Part shown: piece by piece, positions 13,286 through 26,080 of the stretch
Position numbering within the stretch: position 1 is the first letter of the stretch
Layout of the letters: each line of letters opens with the position of its first letter
NCBI RefSeq assembly: GCF_963924675.1
Contig: NC_089226.1
Coordinates: 49,431,124 to 49,495,123, forward strand
Reading direction: 5' to 3'
Length of the DNA: 64,000 bases
Source: Phocoena phocoena
Lineage: Eukaryota; Chordata; Mammalia; Artiodactyla; Phocoenidae
Program-made: the position numbers and the translations under genes
Notes under the pieces: generated by a model
Seen by the model: only the letters and a program-made list of their open reading frames with translations
What the model was told of the DNA's origin: nothing
Databases searched by the model: none

Positions 13286-14984
13286 GGGAGAGTTTTGTGC
13301 TGTGTACAGGGGTCACTTTTTAGATAGTTATAATTAAGTTGTTCCTAGAGGTAACCGCTTGGAGAACAGAAGACTGGAAGCCTTACCTGATAAAGATTAC
13401 TTAAAGAAACCAGGGATGCTTAGGTTCACAAATTAGAACAGCAAATACACTGATAACATTATTCAAACAAGAGAGCCTTTTGAAGAGATGAGAGACTATA
13501 AACTTACATAATTGTGGAGGGCAGAAGTAGGTCTCATGGGGTGGGGGAGAATTAAAAGCAAGAGATTTCAGTTCTCTATAAATAACTTTTTGATAATGAC
13601 ATAGGTCTAGCAATGATCTAAAAGGCAGTGCTAGTGAAAGCATGAAGCAGAGAATATGACACATAAATGTTTATAAAAATCATCGGGGAGGTGGTGGGTC
13701 AAGCTGGCAGAAGCCTGAGAAAAATCCCAGTGGAATGCAGTTGTACTTGACTTGTCTCCCAACACATGCACCCCTGTGTATGCCCCATCCTTGTCTTTTT
13801 CACTCCGAAGATCTACACAGCTGTAAGAGAACTCTAACCCATGTTTCTATGGCAATGCACTCTTCATTCTCTAAAAAATATCCAGAGAACTGCCAGAAGG
13901 GCAATAGAGAGTACTCATTTTCTTTTAGGCAAGTTACCTAATGGTTGAACAAAGGCACTCCAGGTCTGGGTTTCTTTTGTCTAGGACACAAGGTGGTTTG
14001 AATTTTTATTATTGTAGTTTAACCAACACATGCATTAAAAAAGGTAAAAGAAAATGGTAAACTCTTTAGTCTTGAAATTCTCTCTTATCTCTCTTTCTTC
14101 AAGCTTATTTAACCCCCAAATCATGATGTCTGTCACATCTCTCAGGTCATCCTTGGCAGACACAGAGCACCCTAGAGCTATTCTGATCTTTAACAAGTGT
14201 ACCCCTTTTGGTACCCTCCTTTGCTCCAAGCTGTGTGTTATGTTGTAGCTGTATCCTTGTTTTATACCTGCACCATAAAGTCTGGAAGACCTGATACTGT
14301 GCTTTATTTATTGTTGTATCTGGATTGCCGAGCACAGTACTTGACATAAGAAGGTAACCCAGGAACAGTTGAGGAATGAAGAGGAGCCCATCTCTTCTCT
14401 TTTAGAACTAACTCTGCCGGCCTCTTCCATGCAAGATTCTCCCTCGCACGCCAGTTCTACTTTTACCAGTAGCTCAGTGCCCTCTTTCTGGTTCCTTCGG
14501 TCTTTTATTCTCCAAGCTGAACATCATTTATGTGCACACATTTTATTTTTCAACACTTCTAAGGTTCCAAAGAAATCCATTTATTTCTTCCTTCTCTGAC
14601 AGTACTTTAAAAGCTAGTTGATTGATCAAGCACTAAGTCCCTATTTATTGAGAGCTTGGTGGCCGAACACCCTGCTGGACACGGAGGAATTTCAAGTTAT
14701 GTTAAAAAAAAAATGTTTTCTGTCCTCAGTCGAGTTGGAGCTTACTTAGACTATGTAAGTAGGATGGGAAAACTCATGGTGCCTGCCAGGTCTCGGTAAA
14801 GTAAGAAATACGTATCAGTGCTGATTGATGGGCTTTCAGAAGACATTTTCAAACGGAGAGACTTGGAATATTCAGGAAGTACACATTCTCAGTTAGCTTT
14901 TCAAAGGTAAGTTGAGTCCAGATCATACAAGAAGTGAGGGACACAGGCATTTTAAGAAAGATTGATATACTTTCCAATCTGATA
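13286..14984. other. No recognised feature
   Basis: Small overlapping frames on both strands (e.g. around 14035-14350), none with a recognised motif. No repeat named. Confidence 0.5.
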
Positions 14985-15060
14985 TTTATTTACTAATTCA
15001 ACAAATATTCACTGAGAATCTGCTGTGTGCCAAGCACCAGGCTAGAGACTGCTACTGTGA
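14985..15060 (-). repeat. L2 LINE 3' end, antisense
   Basis: 'ctaattcaacaaatattcac' and 'tgtgtgccaagcaccaggct' are typical. Confidence 0.65.
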
Positions 15061-15527
15061 GTTTTCTGAGATCAAGTGTGGTTTGGTCTTCCCTCATTTA
15101 ATCCCAAACTATCCATGACCTCATTCATTCCTACAGTTTTAACTACTACCTCAAGGCATGCAAAAGGCACCCAATTCTACCTGTCCACCCCCAGAATCTT
15201 CTAGCAAGTCTAATCTTGGGTCTCATTTTAAGGGAAAGTGAGGTGTGACGATTCTGCTCCACCCACTCTATGCCAGCCGTTCCCACTCTCCCCCACCCAA
15301 AGTCACCAGACACCATGATACCTACAAAAGTTATAATATACGGACACTCAATTCGTTGCAATTATATAACCTTTCTAGGTAGTACAGTTGTAAATGTGAA
15401 AAACATGTTTTTAAGTGTTCCTTCACATCACTGCTGCCAGTTTGGAACTGGAGAGCCTTGTGGACTAATATGGACCAGCCTGCCTATGTATCAACAGACC
15501 CTTCCTCAGTATTGATGATGGCAATAC

Positions 15528-15760
15528 TATATTCACTCACTGGATCATTATCATGGGCCAGATGCTGTGCTAGGTGCTTTCTGTCTGTAATAGATCTTCC
15601 TTCCAGTAGCTCTAGAGATATCACGACTGCTATTATGTAAATGAGAATACTGAGGTCACAGAAACATCTTGCCCAAGATTTCAGGTCTAGTAAGTGACAG
15701 GAGTCAGTATGAGAACCCAGATCTGTTTGGTTCTAAATGCAATGCAGTTTTCCATTACAT
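15528..15760 (-). repeat. MIR SINE, antisense
   Basis: 'gatgctgtgctaggtgcttt', 'aatgagaatactgaggtcac' and 'agaacccagatctgtttggt' fit antisense MIR. Confidence 0.65.
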
Positions 15761-16057
15761 TACAACAGACGTAGGTTAATAGTTTGCAGTGCCTCAGTCT
15801 TTCATTTGGATGTTTCATTTGGAAAGTAGGTATAGATTATCTCCATCTGCCTCAGAATTACAGTGCTCTTGACAACTGAGGTTTCTCAAGGAAAACCAAC
15901 AGCCTAGGAGGTATTGTTCCCGGTGAACAGTGGGAGGGATCCAGGCATTAAGGTTAATGGAATTACCAGCCCGCAAGTGGTTTATGACCCAAGTGACACC
16001 AGAGCATACATACAATCTGCAAAGGAACTTCTGGCTAAGCAAAACCAGTGAACCTTC

Positions 16058-16150
16058 ATTCATTTATTCACTCAATTAATACTTTACAAGCTTCTTCTGT
16101 GTGCCACACACACACATGGTATCTGCACTGATAAGGCAGATATAATGTAC
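16058..16150 (-). repeat. L2 LINE 3' end, antisense
   Basis: 'ttcattcatttattcactca' followed by 'cttctgtgtgccacacacac'. A short CA run lies inside. Confidence 0.5.
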
Positions 16151-16344
16151 ACTTTTAACAGGGTATCCTACTGGGTCTCATATATATTTAATAGACAGCT
16201 TGCCTTGGGAATTAATGTACCCTTCCAATTTATAGCGAGCTTTCTAGCCACAGTAGTGCACTAGCCTTAGGAGCAGTGAAAACAGCAGCTCTTAACCTCT
16301 GAAATAAGATTTTGGTGGCAACATGGTATGTTATACCTATTGAG

Positions 16345-16505
16345 GGCAGCGTCTGAATGGAAAGAGCAAAAGCACTTTGGCATCAGACACTCTAGGGCTC
16401 AGCTCTCAGCTCTGACATTTAATAGTTGCTGTGTAATCTTAAGTTATTTCATCTCTAGTAGCTTCAATTCTACAACTGCACGTAGGGATACTACTGCCCA
16501 TTGAG
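16345..16505 (+). repeat. MIR SINE
   Basis: 'aatggaaagagcaaaagcac', 'ttggcatcagacactctagg' and 'tgctgtgtaatcttaagtta' are diverged sense MIR. Confidence 0.65.
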
Positions 16506-17285
16506 TTGGTTGTTTTTTCACTCAATTTTTATGGAACATTAAGTTGGTCAGGAAAACAGACAGCACCTTATGTATTTTAAAAAGAGTTGTAATTTAGGGT
16601 ATTAATGTGATTAGAAATTGTTGGAAGGGCTGGAGGAGTGATAGTCAGGGGTAAGGGCAGATACACCCAAACTGGGATATTTCAGGAAGCCATTGCCTGA
16701 GCCATAGATGTTTTGCAGCCCTGAAGCTGGAGACCAACAGTTAACTGTGGAATCTGAGGAAACTGTAAGAAGCCATAGCACCACAGACTTCTGTGCCGTC
16801 CTGCCACCACCTTTTCACATCCCCAAACTCATGAAAGTTACTCTGATTGAAACAATATTGACTGTAATCCTGCTAACAAGAGATTCTGGGAATAGGGTTC
16901 TCAGGCTTCTAGCCCCTGTGATATAGTGGAGAGCATTGGGGTAGGGGTTTAAGGATTGGTGCTGAGGACCGATATATGATAGCCAAAACAAGCATGTCCT
17001 ATGTGCAGGAATTGTACTGCAGGTACAGGAGTGAGTGAATAAAGAGACAATATTCCCCTCATCTGGCTCACATTTAATGGTGGGAGATTAAATTGGTAAA
17101 TGTGTTGATACATTTAATAGAGCCAGGCACAGAATAGGTATCTTAGAAATAATCATTCCCTTCTTTTAATTCCCACACTGGCCCAGTCTGTCTCCTTTCC
17201 ATGAAATTTCTGACAAGGTAGATAATTCAAAGATTAGAAAGGGAAGAGCTGAGGGTGTGCTTTTAATTGACAGTGCTTGCCTTTT

Positions 17286-17636
17286 TTAAAAAATAAATTT
17301 ATTTGTTTTTATTTTTGGCTGTGTTGGGTCTTCGTTGCTGCGTGTGGGCTTTCTCTAGTTGCGGCGAGTGGGGGCTACTCTTTGTTGTGTGTGGGCTTCT
17401 CATTGCTGTGGCATCTCTTGTAGTGGAGCGTGGGCTCTAGGCACGAAGGCTTTAGGAGCTGTGGTGCGTGGACTCAGTAGTTGTGGCTTGCGGGCTCTTG
17501 AGCACAGGCTCAGTAGTTGTGGCGCACGGGCTTGGTTGTTTCACGGCATGTGGGATCTTCCCGGACCAGGGCTTGAACCCGTGTCCCCTGTATTGGCAGG
17601 CGGATTCTTAACCACGGCACCACCAGGGAAGCCCCA
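17286..17636 (-). repeat. Long CHR-type SINE with 16-bp target-site duplication
   Basis: Reverse orientation: T/A-rich tail, 'ggctgtgttgggtcttcgtt', repeated 'agtagttgtgg' blocks and the tRNA head ending 'caccagggaagcccc'. Flanked by the perfect duplication acagtgcttgcctttt at 17270-17285 and 17637-17652, which ends in T's as expected for L1-driven insertion on the minus strand. Confidence 0.95.
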
Positions 17637-18777
17637 ACAGTGCTTGCCTTTTGCATATAGAGCCTCATTTTAGTTTGTATTGACTTTGAAGGCCACTTAG
17701 ACATGCTTCACAGAAAATATTCTCTCCATAGACAATATAGACCATCTTCAAAGACATTTATCAGTGGGGTTTAAATTAACTCAGTCCAGATATATTGAAA
17801 TACAGATGTCCCGTAGGCATGTAAACATTGCCTCCTCACAGTAGGCTTGAGAATGAGAGATGAACATGTCAGGGCATGCACTGATGTGTTCATTTACATG
17901 AAAGATTCATTTACTCTGTCTTGAGGATTTGCCAGTCTCCTTCATATCTGCCTTCGGCTGGAGGTCACTATGCTTTGTACCCTGTCCTGATGCAGGAAAG
18001 TAAGGTAGAGTTGATTCACTTAACCCCCGCATTGAGGCAGCCCTGCAGTGCCCTGCGCAGTCTGGGGTGGGAGCTGTCTCAAGTACTTGCAGTTGCCTTT
18101 GTTCTTAATCCAAACTGTGAACCACAGGGGGAAGGACATGCTCTCTGGAGAAGTCATGAGGAGTGTATGCATAGGGAGAGATGGAGGGAGGGAGGTCAAA
18201 TAGTATAATTTTATCACCATTCTCTCTGTCTTCCCATCATTGCTCTCCATCTGCACCCCCCCACACAATTAAGGTACCTCAGTCCTTTCTCTTCCTGTCA
18301 ATACTGCCTTGATAATTTTTATGTATGCCGCCTTAAATGTCAGTGGGTGACTTTATCTAGGGTCACATGAGCAGTGTTACCAAGGTGAAATATTACAGCA
18401 AATGTGCTCCTGGTAGAAAATGTCTATAGGTAACTCTCCTGTAAATTGTTAAAGAAACATGAGTCCTTATATACAAATAATATGTGCACACCACCCTTAG
18501 AGGTAGCAGCTACTGGGCTCAAGTTGATGGTGCACAAACAGGAATCAGAACTCAGTGTCATTAGACTTTTCACTTTTTGGGTAGCCACAGATGTGAAATT
18601 TCTCAATTTTTAACTGTTAACCCTTGATTCATATTTCTGAAAACGTCACAGAGTCAAAGAAGACATGATTGTGGGACACACATGGTTTGCGTGGTGCTGA
18701 TTTGTGACCTGCTTCATAACATCTTCTGTCATAGAACCTGAACAATGTTCTTACACATTATTATTTTTGTGTGTTCT

Positions 18778-18875
18778 CTCCACTGGGCTAAGAGCTCCTT
18801 AAGGGCTAGGTTGTGTCTTATTTCTCCAAGACTGTTGACTACCATGGTTCCCAGAACATAGCAAGTGTTCAAAAG
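18778..18875 (+). repeat. L2 LINE 3' fragment
   Basis: 'aagagctccttaagggctag' and 'gttcccagaacatagcaagt' match sense L2. Confidence 0.55.
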
Positions 18876-19185
18876 ACAAAACAAAACTCTATGCGTTTGC
18901 AGGGTTTTGGGGGGTTTTTTGTTGTTTTTTACAAGTGTTAGCCTCTATTCACTCTCTAGAATAATCTTTTTGTGTCTTAGTTTTCTCAGATATACAGTAT
19001 CTATTTTGTAAAGTCCCATTATGAGTCATCTTAAGTTATAATAGTAATAACTAATACTTGCATAAGTAGTTTAGTTTGAAAACTTGATAGTTAACACTTT
19101 TAAGGAACTTATAGTCTACCTGATGTAAGAAAAATAAAACTCATTATCACATTTTTTTGGTCCTGCTTTCAGATTTGGTTTATTT

Positions 19186-19404
19186 GGAGACAGTATGGTG
19201 TAAAAAGAGTGCTTTTAGGCTCTGGGGGCAAATGTGGGTTTAAATACTGTCACTGTCATTTGTCAGACACACGAACTTGAGCAACTCATTTCATTTGTCT
19301 GGGCCTCGCTTTGGTAATGATAATACCCACCTCATAGGATAGTTGTAAGGATTACATTAAGTAATACACATGTGACCTTATACACAGTAGAAATTAAATG
19401 TTTA
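19186..19404 (+). repeat. MIR SINE, near full length
   Basis: 'gtgtaaaaagagtgctttta', 'gagcaactcatttcatttgt', 'gataatacccacctcatagg' and 'ggattacattaagtaataca' follow MIR from head to tail. Confidence 0.8.
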
Positions 19405-19521
19405 TTCTTTGGGGGGAAAAGGGCATCTCACTGTCTCACGTCTTTGACTCATTAAAGCCTATATGCACATAGGAAGGAGGGCTGTATATTATTTTTGTTT
19501 GTTTTTATAATATTGTGTAAG

Positions 19522-19815
19522 TTTTTTTTAATTAATTAATTTATTTGTTTTTAATTTTGGCTGTGTTGGGTATTCGTTGCTGTGTGCAGGCTTTATCTAG
19601 TTGCAGTGAGCTGGGGCTATTCTTCGTTGCAGTGCGCGGGTTTCTCATTGTCGTGGCTTCTCGTTGCAGAGCATGGGCTCTAGGCACGCAGGCTTCAGTA
19701 GTTGGTGGCACACGGACTCAGTAGTTGTGGCGCACAGGCTTAGTTGCTCCGCGGCATGTGGGATCTTCCTGGACCAGGGATCAAACCCATGTCCCCTGTA
19801 TTGGCAGGTGGATTC
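19522..19815 (-). repeat. Long CHR-type SINE, head truncated
   Basis: Reads from 'aattaattaatttatttg' and 'ggctgtgttgggtattcgtt' to 'attggcaggtggattctt', where it passes directly into the T tail of a second CHR at 19816. The expected head (taaccactgcgccaccaggg) is missing, so this copy is cut inside its tRNA part at the junction. Confidence 0.88.
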
Positions 19816-19964
19816 TTTTTTTTTTTCCCTCGGTACGCAGGCCTCTCACTGTTGTGGCCTCTCCTGTTGCGGAGCGCAGGCTCAGCGGCCATGGCTCACG
19901 GGCCCAGCCGCTCTGCGGCATGTGGGATCTTCCCTGACTGGGGCATTAAAAAAAAAAAAAAAAA
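19816..19964 (-). repeat. Short CHR-type SINE, head truncated, joined to the preceding CHR
   Basis: T-rich tail, 'cggtacgcaggcctctcac', then 'catgtgggatcttccctgac'. It stops inside the head and meets an A17 run (19948-19964). The internal 15-bp segment between the two caggctc copies is missing. A poly-A on the head side of a minus-strand SINE is unusual. Confidence 0.85.
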
Positions 19965-19981
19965 GAAAGAAAAATTAATCC

Positions 19982-20095
19982 CTGTGAACCTCAGTTTCAT
20001 CATCTGTAAAATGAGCCTCAGAGACTTGTTAAGATTAAACGCATTTACACATGTAAAGCTCTTAGAATGTGGTGTAGCACAAGTAAATGCTACAT
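19982..20095 (+). repeat. MIR SINE, 3' part
   Basis: 'gaacctcagtttcatcatct', 'gtaaaatgagcctcagagac' then 'gtaaagctcttagaatgtgg'. Begins right after the A run of the chimeric CHR. Confidence 0.65.
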
Positions 20096-20204
20096 GTTGA
20101 CTGTCATCATAACTATTATCCCATAATCGTTTATTGTGTTCCTAATATGTACCATGAACTGTGACAGGCACTGAGATGAGGCAGTGAAGAAAGTTATGGG
20201 CAGC

Positions 20205-20432
20205 CAAGGCAATGTAGGGTAGCAGTTGAGATTGTAGCATCTGGGCACATGGACCTGGTTTCAAATCGGAGATCCATCATTTTAGTTTCCACTGTGTCAC
20301 CAGGAGCAAGTGTCTGCTTCTGTAAACTATGGGTGATGCTAACACCTACCACAGGGCTGTTGGGGTAAGAAATTAGATTGATCTGTGTAGAAAGCATTCA
20401 TTATAGTTCCTGGCATGTAGTAAATTCTCAGT
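20205..20432 (+). repeat. MIR SINE, near full length
   Basis: 'gtagggtagcagttgagatt', 'cacatggacctggtttcaaa', 'atgctaacacctaccacagg' and 'gttcctggcatgtagtaaat' in MIR order. Confidence 0.75.
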
Positions 20433-23400
20433 CCTGGAAGGATTGATGAAAACATCAGAGAGAAGTTTAGCGAAACGTGCACAAAATGTGGAGAGCTGGA
20501 GAAGGTAGGCAATACCAGGGCTTGCCAAGGGAGAAGATATTTTTCAACATCCTTTGTTATGTTTGTTAATGTTCTCAAGCCTTAGGGCAAATTGTAAATG
20601 AGAAGGTGGCTCACAATGGGCAAAGGTGAATTTCACTAGCTAAAGGATCTAGTGTTTCAAACAAGAATATATATTGCAAGCCATTTAGCTTACCAGAAAT
20701 GAAAGTCAAATGGTTTCAGTTACAATGGCAATATATACTTTGGCTACTAAGAATAGCTATGTTTATTATCATTATCATCCTGTGAAGCCTAGAACAGACT
20801 TAACCTTTGATCTCCTTGCTGTCAGTTGGATAGAATTAACATAATTATGGTTGGTTGGACCAATCATTTTTAGCAAGAACTTTCTGCTTATCTCATGTGT
20901 CTATAGGAAATTTAGATTATCATAGTACAGCTGCATTTTTCAGAAATAATAAGATATCTCTATGTGTTTGTCCCCACCCTTCTCAAGAAAACAGGAACCA
21001 TAAAAATAATCTTTGAAAAAAGCCCTTTAGACACAGAAAGTGTCCAGTTTAAAATCTGTTGGGGATTTACTATCAACAAACAAGAATAAGGAAACGCGAT
21101 GCAGCTGGATTATAATCATACAGAATTACTAGAAATAGGTAACGTTTGGAGGCTACTTCCTGCTACATGTTTTCCAGACCTTAGCTCTGGTAGCCTGTGA
21201 TCATGCAATCCTGGCAGGTATGGCTGTTAGGCTTATTTCACAAGCTTTAGGAACTTGCCCGAGGTTATACAGCACAGCCACATCTTCTTTCCTCTGCAGC
21301 CATGATTTCACAGGTATGTGTGTTCATGAAAGAAATCTGAGTTTATTTTCTGTAGGCAGCTGGGGGTGTTCTCTTGGCCTAATGTCTTTGGTAGTGAGAA
21401 AAAGATTGTAAGGGTAGAGTGTTTATGAAAACATGGATACCATTGGTAAACAACAATGTAACAAAGGCAAAGTTTACTGATAAGATTTACCAAGTAAATG
21501 ATGAACCAAAGGTTAAACATGGTGTGAGCTTGGGGAAAAGTGTTACTGGCAGAGTGAAATTAGAACCCAGATCTCTTAGATCCCAGGCTAAAATCCAACT
21601 AATGGATTTCAGCCTTTCATCTGTACAGGGTCAGGTGTCTCGCTCATGTGATATCTCACTTCACCTGTGATAATGGGTTAGTGAATTAAGGAAATCAGTT
21701 CAAGAGTTCTGTCCTTTTGTTAAGCCATCTAATTCACTTACCATGCCAGGCACTAACTATAATGTTTAATTCCTTTTCATTGGAGTTGTAGCAGCAAGAA
21801 ATCACAGACAGAATGCGACAAATCCCAATCTAAATGTTGTAACAAAGAGGTGTGGGAACACAGGTGAAAGAGCAACTCTTGCTGACTTCATGAAATGTTG
21901 AGGCTTCATAAAATGTTGACGAGAAGAGCTGACATTTTTACTGGGTCTTGGAGCATGAGTAGGAAGGACTTCAGGAGGTGCTTATGGGAGAGTGGAAGAG
22001 GCCTTGTAGAAAGGAGACTTGGAGGTATGAAAATCCGTGAATATTGGGGGTTCTGCATCTTGGGGCAGGGACTGGGGGAACAAGTGCTGAAGGGAACATT
22101 CTGGCTTCTATGTCAGTGAGTGCACAACAGTCTGGAATTGGCGACCTAAGAATCATTATCCAGGGTTGAGGTTGTGTTCATCTGACCTTAGTTTCATGTG
22201 TCAATATTTTAATTCACTGATGGCATCTGAAGTACAAGTAAATGTAGTTTTACAGCCTGCATTGGGGTCATTGTATTCCACTGGAAAGGAGGAGAGGGAA
22301 GAAGGGAGTGATTTTCCTTGAGAAACAAATTAGGAGTATACTTGAAAAAATTTCCTCTGGGGAACAAATTCTGACCTGTAGAATAACAAGTTCCTCCATG
22401 CATTCTTCTCTACCTTCTCCTCCCAACCCTTTCTGCTGGGGAGGGAAAGTAAGGCAGGGTGATGAGTGTCAGGGTAGGGAGGGAAATTCTGAGTGCTAAG
22501 TGGCTTCCGGTCCCATCTACAGAGGCAAAGAAGGCTAGAGGGAAGATGTGATCAGGACCTATCCCGGAGGAAATGGTGGATGGAAAATCCCTGAGGCTTG
22601 GAGAGAGTCTTCGTTGTCTGCAGAGCTTCATTCAGGCCCGGCATTATAGTACCCTGTAGTCACTTTTGTTCAAGTAGATAGATTGTTTTGGGAAAGTGGT
22701 ATTTCATTGGAATGGGATTTTACTGGAAGTGGACTCAGTGGTGACTCTTAATGAGTGTCACCCTGCTGACTGTTCAGGGTTGTGTTTTTCATGCCATCCG
22801 TTACCATTTCTGAGTTCTCTGCACAGCCAGCAAGTGCTGCAAGTTGTTCCCTGATGTGTACAATCTCTAGAAGGTTCTGACCAGATGAGCTGGGTGCTGA
22901 CCAGGGCGCCTTTGTGGCAGAACCTCTCCTAGAAGACTCAGATCTCATCTGCAGAATTCCTATGGCACTATTTAGGCATCTGTGAGGAGATGCCAGGACT
23001 TGGATGAGCACAGCTTCCCCAGAGCACTATGATGCCAGAAGCTCACTGCTGGGACAGTAAAATCGTATGTGGTGGCTATTTAGGAAAAATATATATACTG
23101 AAGCAATGGACTAGATCCTTTTGGATCTGAATTTAGGCAATGAAACTTGGACCATCTATGTTGGGGATGAGTGGTAGGCAAGAGTATAGAGATGTGGGGA
23201 GCTGCTGCGTGGTCTTAATTAACCTAGGCCTTCTCAGTTTTCTCTTTTAACGGATTGAATGTGAATTACAGAATCAAATCTCTCAGGACTGTTTTTGAGA
23301 ATTTATATTTTTGCTTCTTTTAAATCTGCACACACGTGCATGCTCCCTAGGCAGAGTGTGGGGCTCATCATCTGCTCCCAAAGCATGTCCCAGTTGACCC

Positions 23401-23594
23401 AATAGGAGCACTCTGACAAAGCCTCTCAGGGGCAGTTTAGCGTTTTCTGAACAGGAAATGCTGGGCACGTTGTGGTGAAGCCAGGAACACTGTCTGTCCC
23501 ACCAAGTTCATGATTTCTACCAGTTTTCCTGAAAAACTGAATTGAAAACGTCCATGTGCATGTCTGTTGTCTTTCCCTCTTTTCTTCTTACATT
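20433..23594. other. No young repeat; weak ancient-repeat traces
   Basis: About 3.2 kb without CHR SINEs. 21545-21610 ('agaacccagatctcttagat') and 21880-22100 look like very old MIR/L2-age remains. Not assignable with confidence. Confidence 0.45.
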
Positions 23595-23690
23595 TTTTCC
23601 TTCATTTATTCAACAGACTTTTATCTATTTATCTAGGACTGGTTATGGGCTAAGCACTGAACTAGGTGCTGAGGCCCTGTTTGTAGATGG
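23595..23690 (-). repeat. L2 LINE 3' end, antisense
   Basis: 'ccttcatttattcaacagac' and 'taagcactgaactaggtgct' are typical. The 130-codon frame starting at 23542 runs through it and is not a gene. Confidence 0.6.
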
Positions 23691-24259
23691 TCATGTCCTA
23701 CCTAGGTCCCTAGTGGTGAAGAACAGGGTAGCCACCCTGATTACAATGCAGCTTGGTGGTGAGTTCCGAGATGAAGAAGCACTGGGTGGCTGTGTGGGAG
23801 CACAGAGGGCACCTTATTTATTAAGCAGCTACTCTATGCCAGGCCACCTAGGCATGAAGACACCGTCCACAGTCACGTGGACTGGGATCTCACAACAGCT
23901 TGCTACAGAATGCAGGTGCACTTGTCTGGGTTAATTCTCCCCCTTGTTCTGAGCCTAGATCTCACCCATGCCTCCTGTCTCTCGGTGCTCCCAAGCTGAC
24001 CACACAAACCAGATTCTGGTACTGGCTTCTTATCCCCTTATGTATGTATTAAGTAGCCACCAGCAATATCCTGAGGAAATGCCGCCATACATTAAAATAA
24101 AATGACTTCTCTCATTTCAGTTTCTGCAGATATTTTAAGGTATCCATTAGATACAAAGCTCTGCTGGGTAGGGGCATTAATTGTTAGAGGGGTAGCTGGG
24201 GCACCTCTGCTATTCTTGTGAAGTGTGTCCTCCAGGAGGGAAGAGAACAGACATATAAC

Positions 24260-24754
24260 TGTTGCAGGAAGGGGGACCCCTTCCAGGGCCTGAGAGTGGG
24301 CTCTTGTCTAACACTCAGAAATGAATTGTCCGAGGAGGCACACATGCTGACAAAGCAAGAGACTTTATTGGGAAGGGGCACCTGGGTGTAGAGCAGGAGG
24401 GTAAGGGAACCCAGGTGAACTGCTCTGCCACGTGGCTCGCAATCTCGGGTTTTATGGGAATCAGGTTAGTTTCCGGGTTGTCTCTGGCCAGTCGTTCTGA
24501 CTCAGGGCCCTTCCTGGTGGCACACGCATCACTCAGCCAAGATGTATTCCAGAGAGAAGGATTCTGGGAGGTTGGTAGGACATATGGACCGGTATCTCCT
24601 CTCTCCTTTTGACCCTTCCCGAATTCTTCCTGTTGGTGGTAGCTTGTTGGCTCCTTGTTCCTTACCAGGACCCCCTGTTGTAAGATAACTCATGCAAGTG
24701 GCTGCTGTCTTGCCTAGCCAGGGCGGGCGGCTTCGGTCAGTGTTTCCCCTAACA
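24260..24754 (-). mobile_element. Solitary LTR of an endogenous retrovirus (unnamed)
   Basis: About 495 bp bounded by TGTTGCAGG and CCCCTAACA (TG...CA). On the minus strand there is an AATAAA polyadenylation signal (ttattggg complement, near 24370). No flanking coding sequence, and no convincing 4-6 bp duplication (taac versus acca). The overall text resembles an artiodactyl/cetacean ERV1-like LTR, from memory only. Confidence 0.6.
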
Positions 24755-25939
24755 ACCAGCAGAATACAAAGCCAGGACATGGATATCATGATGGTGTGTT
24801 CTGTAAGTAAAGCAGTTTCATTTTGACCAGGAGAGTTATGAAATATTTAGATGAGGAAGTGGTAATTTTTCTGGGTCACGAAGATTGGTAAGAATGTCAG
24901 CAAAGAAGCATCATTTTAAAGAATTAAAAGAAATAAGAATGGGAAAGTACAAAGTATGTTCTGAAAACACTGGGGCACTTGGAATCTTGTAAGGGAGGGT
25001 TGTCATTAAGAAAAAAGGGAGGCCGAGGGCAGATCACAAGAGCCTTGAGTGCCAGGCTAAAGCATTTGAGGTCCATTCTCTGCTAGTCTAATTCTCATCT
25101 ACAGACAGAGCCCCAAACTCAGTTGGTAAAAATTGCGTCACATAAGGGTGAGAGGTGGCAGTAAGGATGGAAAACCCTCAATCGCTGCTTTAGGGACTCC
25201 CAGTCTGATGGACACCCAGCCTTATCCACAGAACAGTATAAATTCAGCCTTCTAAAATTTAATATTCACCAATTTAAAAAAGTTTCTCAGCCTCCCCCCT
25301 CAATGTGGTTTATTTTCCTACTCCTTGAATGTGCATGGTCACTTTCACTAACAGGTAAAATATATTTATTTCTTTGTGAAAATGGCCCCCTAGAGAAATT
25401 CCTCCTGTGATGGAGGAATGAAAAGAAGTGACTAATATTTTACTGGGTTTCATGAGTGGATAGGACACGTATAGTGATAGTCACAAATCTGGGAATTTTC
25501 AGGTGGCCCAAGGTGTAACCTTCCTGGATTTATGGGCAAAATATATTTAATTCAGGACAAGGAAAAAGTAGTGGTAACATGCATAGGAAAGATTTATGCT
25601 TATTAAGGGAATTGTGCATGGACACTTGGGAGACGGGAGGAGAGGCTGCCACTGGCACTGAAAGGTGGTTCATTTGTGAGTTGTGTCTTCTTTCTCTGGA
25701 GAAGATGAGAGCAAGGGAGATTGACTGCAAACCCACTGATGTTATCGGCCCCGTTTCAGGTTTGTTCAGTGTGTGGTTACTGCTTTGGAATATGATGTAG
25801 CCCACAACGAATGTTAAATCATTATAACTGGGCTTGTGATAGAAAAGTTCTTGTCTTCTCTTTGTTCAGCTGTTTCCTCATATTGACAATTATTCCGTGT
25901 CCACAACTAAAGCAACATACGCAGCTGGGAAGTTACTTG
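24755..25939. other. No recognised feature
   Basis: Possible decayed L2-age sequence near 24840-25080; otherwise nothing. The two frames at 25530-25805 overlap on opposite strands and have no motif. Confidence 0.45.
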
Positions 25940-26080
25940 ATTGGGGTTCCACTTCTGCCACTACTGCTTTCAAGTTGTGTGACTTTGGGCACATGCCATG
26001 ACTTCTCTGAGCCTCAGTTTTCACATATGTACATTGCTATAAGAATATCTTTCACACAGAACTTCTGGAAGGATGAAAAG
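25940..26080 (+). repeat. MIR SINE fragment
   Basis: 'cacttctgccactactgctt', 'gtgtgactttgggcacatgc' and 'ctctgagcctcagttttcac' match the MIR core. Confidence 0.65.

Noticed and set aside
17359..17704. 104-codon plus-strand frame with repeated Ser-Cys-Gly-Leu words
   Set aside because: Long CHR SINE blocks read in frame, not a repeat protein.
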